Source: an uncultured Verrucomicrobiota bacterium (GTDB lineage: Bacteria > Verrucomicrobiota > Verrucomicrobiia > Limisphaerales > UBA1096). From it: a stretch of DNA of 5,967 nucleotides. Positions within the stretch are counted from its first letter, which is position 1, and every line of letters starts with the position of its first letter. The stretch covers positions 1-5,967 of the forward strand of contig CAJWPV010000102.1 in NCBI GenBank assembly GCA_913045395.1. Direction: 5' to 3'. The notes under the pieces were generated by a model that was not told the origin of the DNA, ran no database searches, and saw only the letters and a list, made by a program, of their open reading frames with translations. The translations under genes were made by a program, and so were the position numbers. Positions 5,565 through 5,967 of the stretch are shown in pieces.

Positions 5565-5967
5565 GTGATCCATCTCGTCCTACAGGAAAAACTACAACAA
5601 GCTGTCCTCAAGCTCATGCCTGGGGCCGACGTCTCGAGCGTCCTTGTCCGGCCCTGCCCTGAGCCGAAGTTTGGCGACTACCAAACCAACGCACTCATGG
5701 GCTTGGCCAAGCGCGACCAACTAAAGCCGCGTGAACTCGCCGCCCAGGTTGTCGAGCAGCTCGACGTCGCTGATTGCTGCGAACCGGTTGAGATCGCCGG
5801 ACCGGGTTTTCTTAATTTCCGGCTCAAGACCGAAGCTCTCTCCGCCGCCCTCATCAGCGCCGCCAATGGCGAGCATCTGTTTTGCCGCGCTACCACCGAG
5901 CCGCGTACCATCGTCATCGACTACTCATCGCCTAACGTGGCCAAACCGATGCACGTCGGCCACATCC
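5565..5967 (+). CDS. argS: Arginyl-tRNA synthetase, N-terminal part (3' end outside window)
   Basis: This class I aminoacyl-tRNA synthetase charges tRNA-Arg in the cytoplasm. The first 134 codons are present. The N-terminal Arg-tRNA synthetase domain shows KFGDYQTNALM (35-45) and IAGPGFLNFRL (77-87). The catalytic domain then opens with YSSPNVAKPMHVGHI (120-134), whose HVGH is the HIGH-type ATP-binding motif. The rest is cut by the window edge. The start is taken as GTG at 5565 (VIHLVLQEKL). The frame is open back to the EIIA stop at 5499 but has no ATG or GTG before this one. The next Met, at residue 18, would remove the first helix. There is no good Shine-Dalgarno, and the palindrome sits in that place. 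A second palindrome copy lies inside the gene and codes for GLAK, a low-conservation spot. Likely in one operon with the EIIA gene. Confidence 0.95.
   Translation, partial: MIHLVLQEKLQQAVLKLMPGADVSSVLVRPCPEPKFGDYQTNALMGLAKRDQLKPRELAAQVVEQLDVADCCEPVEIAGPGFLNFRLKTEALSAALISAANGEHLFCRATTEPRTIVIDYSSPNVAKPMHVGHI
5702..5711. repeat. CTTGGCCAAG palindrome, copy 4 (inside argS)
   Basis: A perfect 10-base palindrome extending to the 12-base GCTTGGCCAAGC (5701-5712). In argS it is read as GLAK, a different codon phase from the copy in proC. It lies only 158 bases from copy 3. Confidence 0.85.

Overview
The window looks like chromosomal DNA of moderately high GC from a Gram-negative bacterium. My best guess is Verrucomicrobiota, possibly a Pedosphaera-like lineage. 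The basis is recalled family resemblance and the pairing of a PTS-type EIIA regulatory gene with argS; nothing was searched. No rRNA, tRNA, IS element, CRISPR array or phage gene is visible.

Layout. At the left edge (+ strand) is the C-terminal end of a type II-like glutamine synthetase, followed by a strong intrinsic terminator. It converges on a tightly packed minus-strand block. Read in its own direction, this block runs: the remnant of an outer-membrane-lipoprotein-sorting (LolA-like) gene, then a KDPG/KHG-type aldolase (eda family), pyrroline-5-carboxylate reductase (proC), an AI-2E/PerM-family membrane protein, a CDP-diacylglycerol-serine phosphatidyltransferase (pssA), and a LysE/RhtB-family exporter. 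Two junctions use a 4-base GTGA overlap and two others are only 6 and 18 bases apart, so most of the block is probably one transcript. Divergent from it on the right (+ strand) are a PTS EIIA/PtsN-like protein and the start of argS, which runs off the window just after its HIGH-type motif.

Function. The genes are mainly housekeeping: nitrogen assimilation, sugar-acid and proline metabolism, phospholipid synthesis, membrane transport, phosphotransfer signalling and tRNA charging. I see no new defence or biosynthetic system.

The most unusual signal is at DNA level. The 10-base palindrome CTTGGCCAAG occurs four times, and the wider family of TGGCCA-centred palindromes is strongly over-represented. 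They lie both between genes and inside genes in different reading frames, as expected for a highly iterated palindrome. The second point of interest is the broken LolA-like remnant between the divergent operons.
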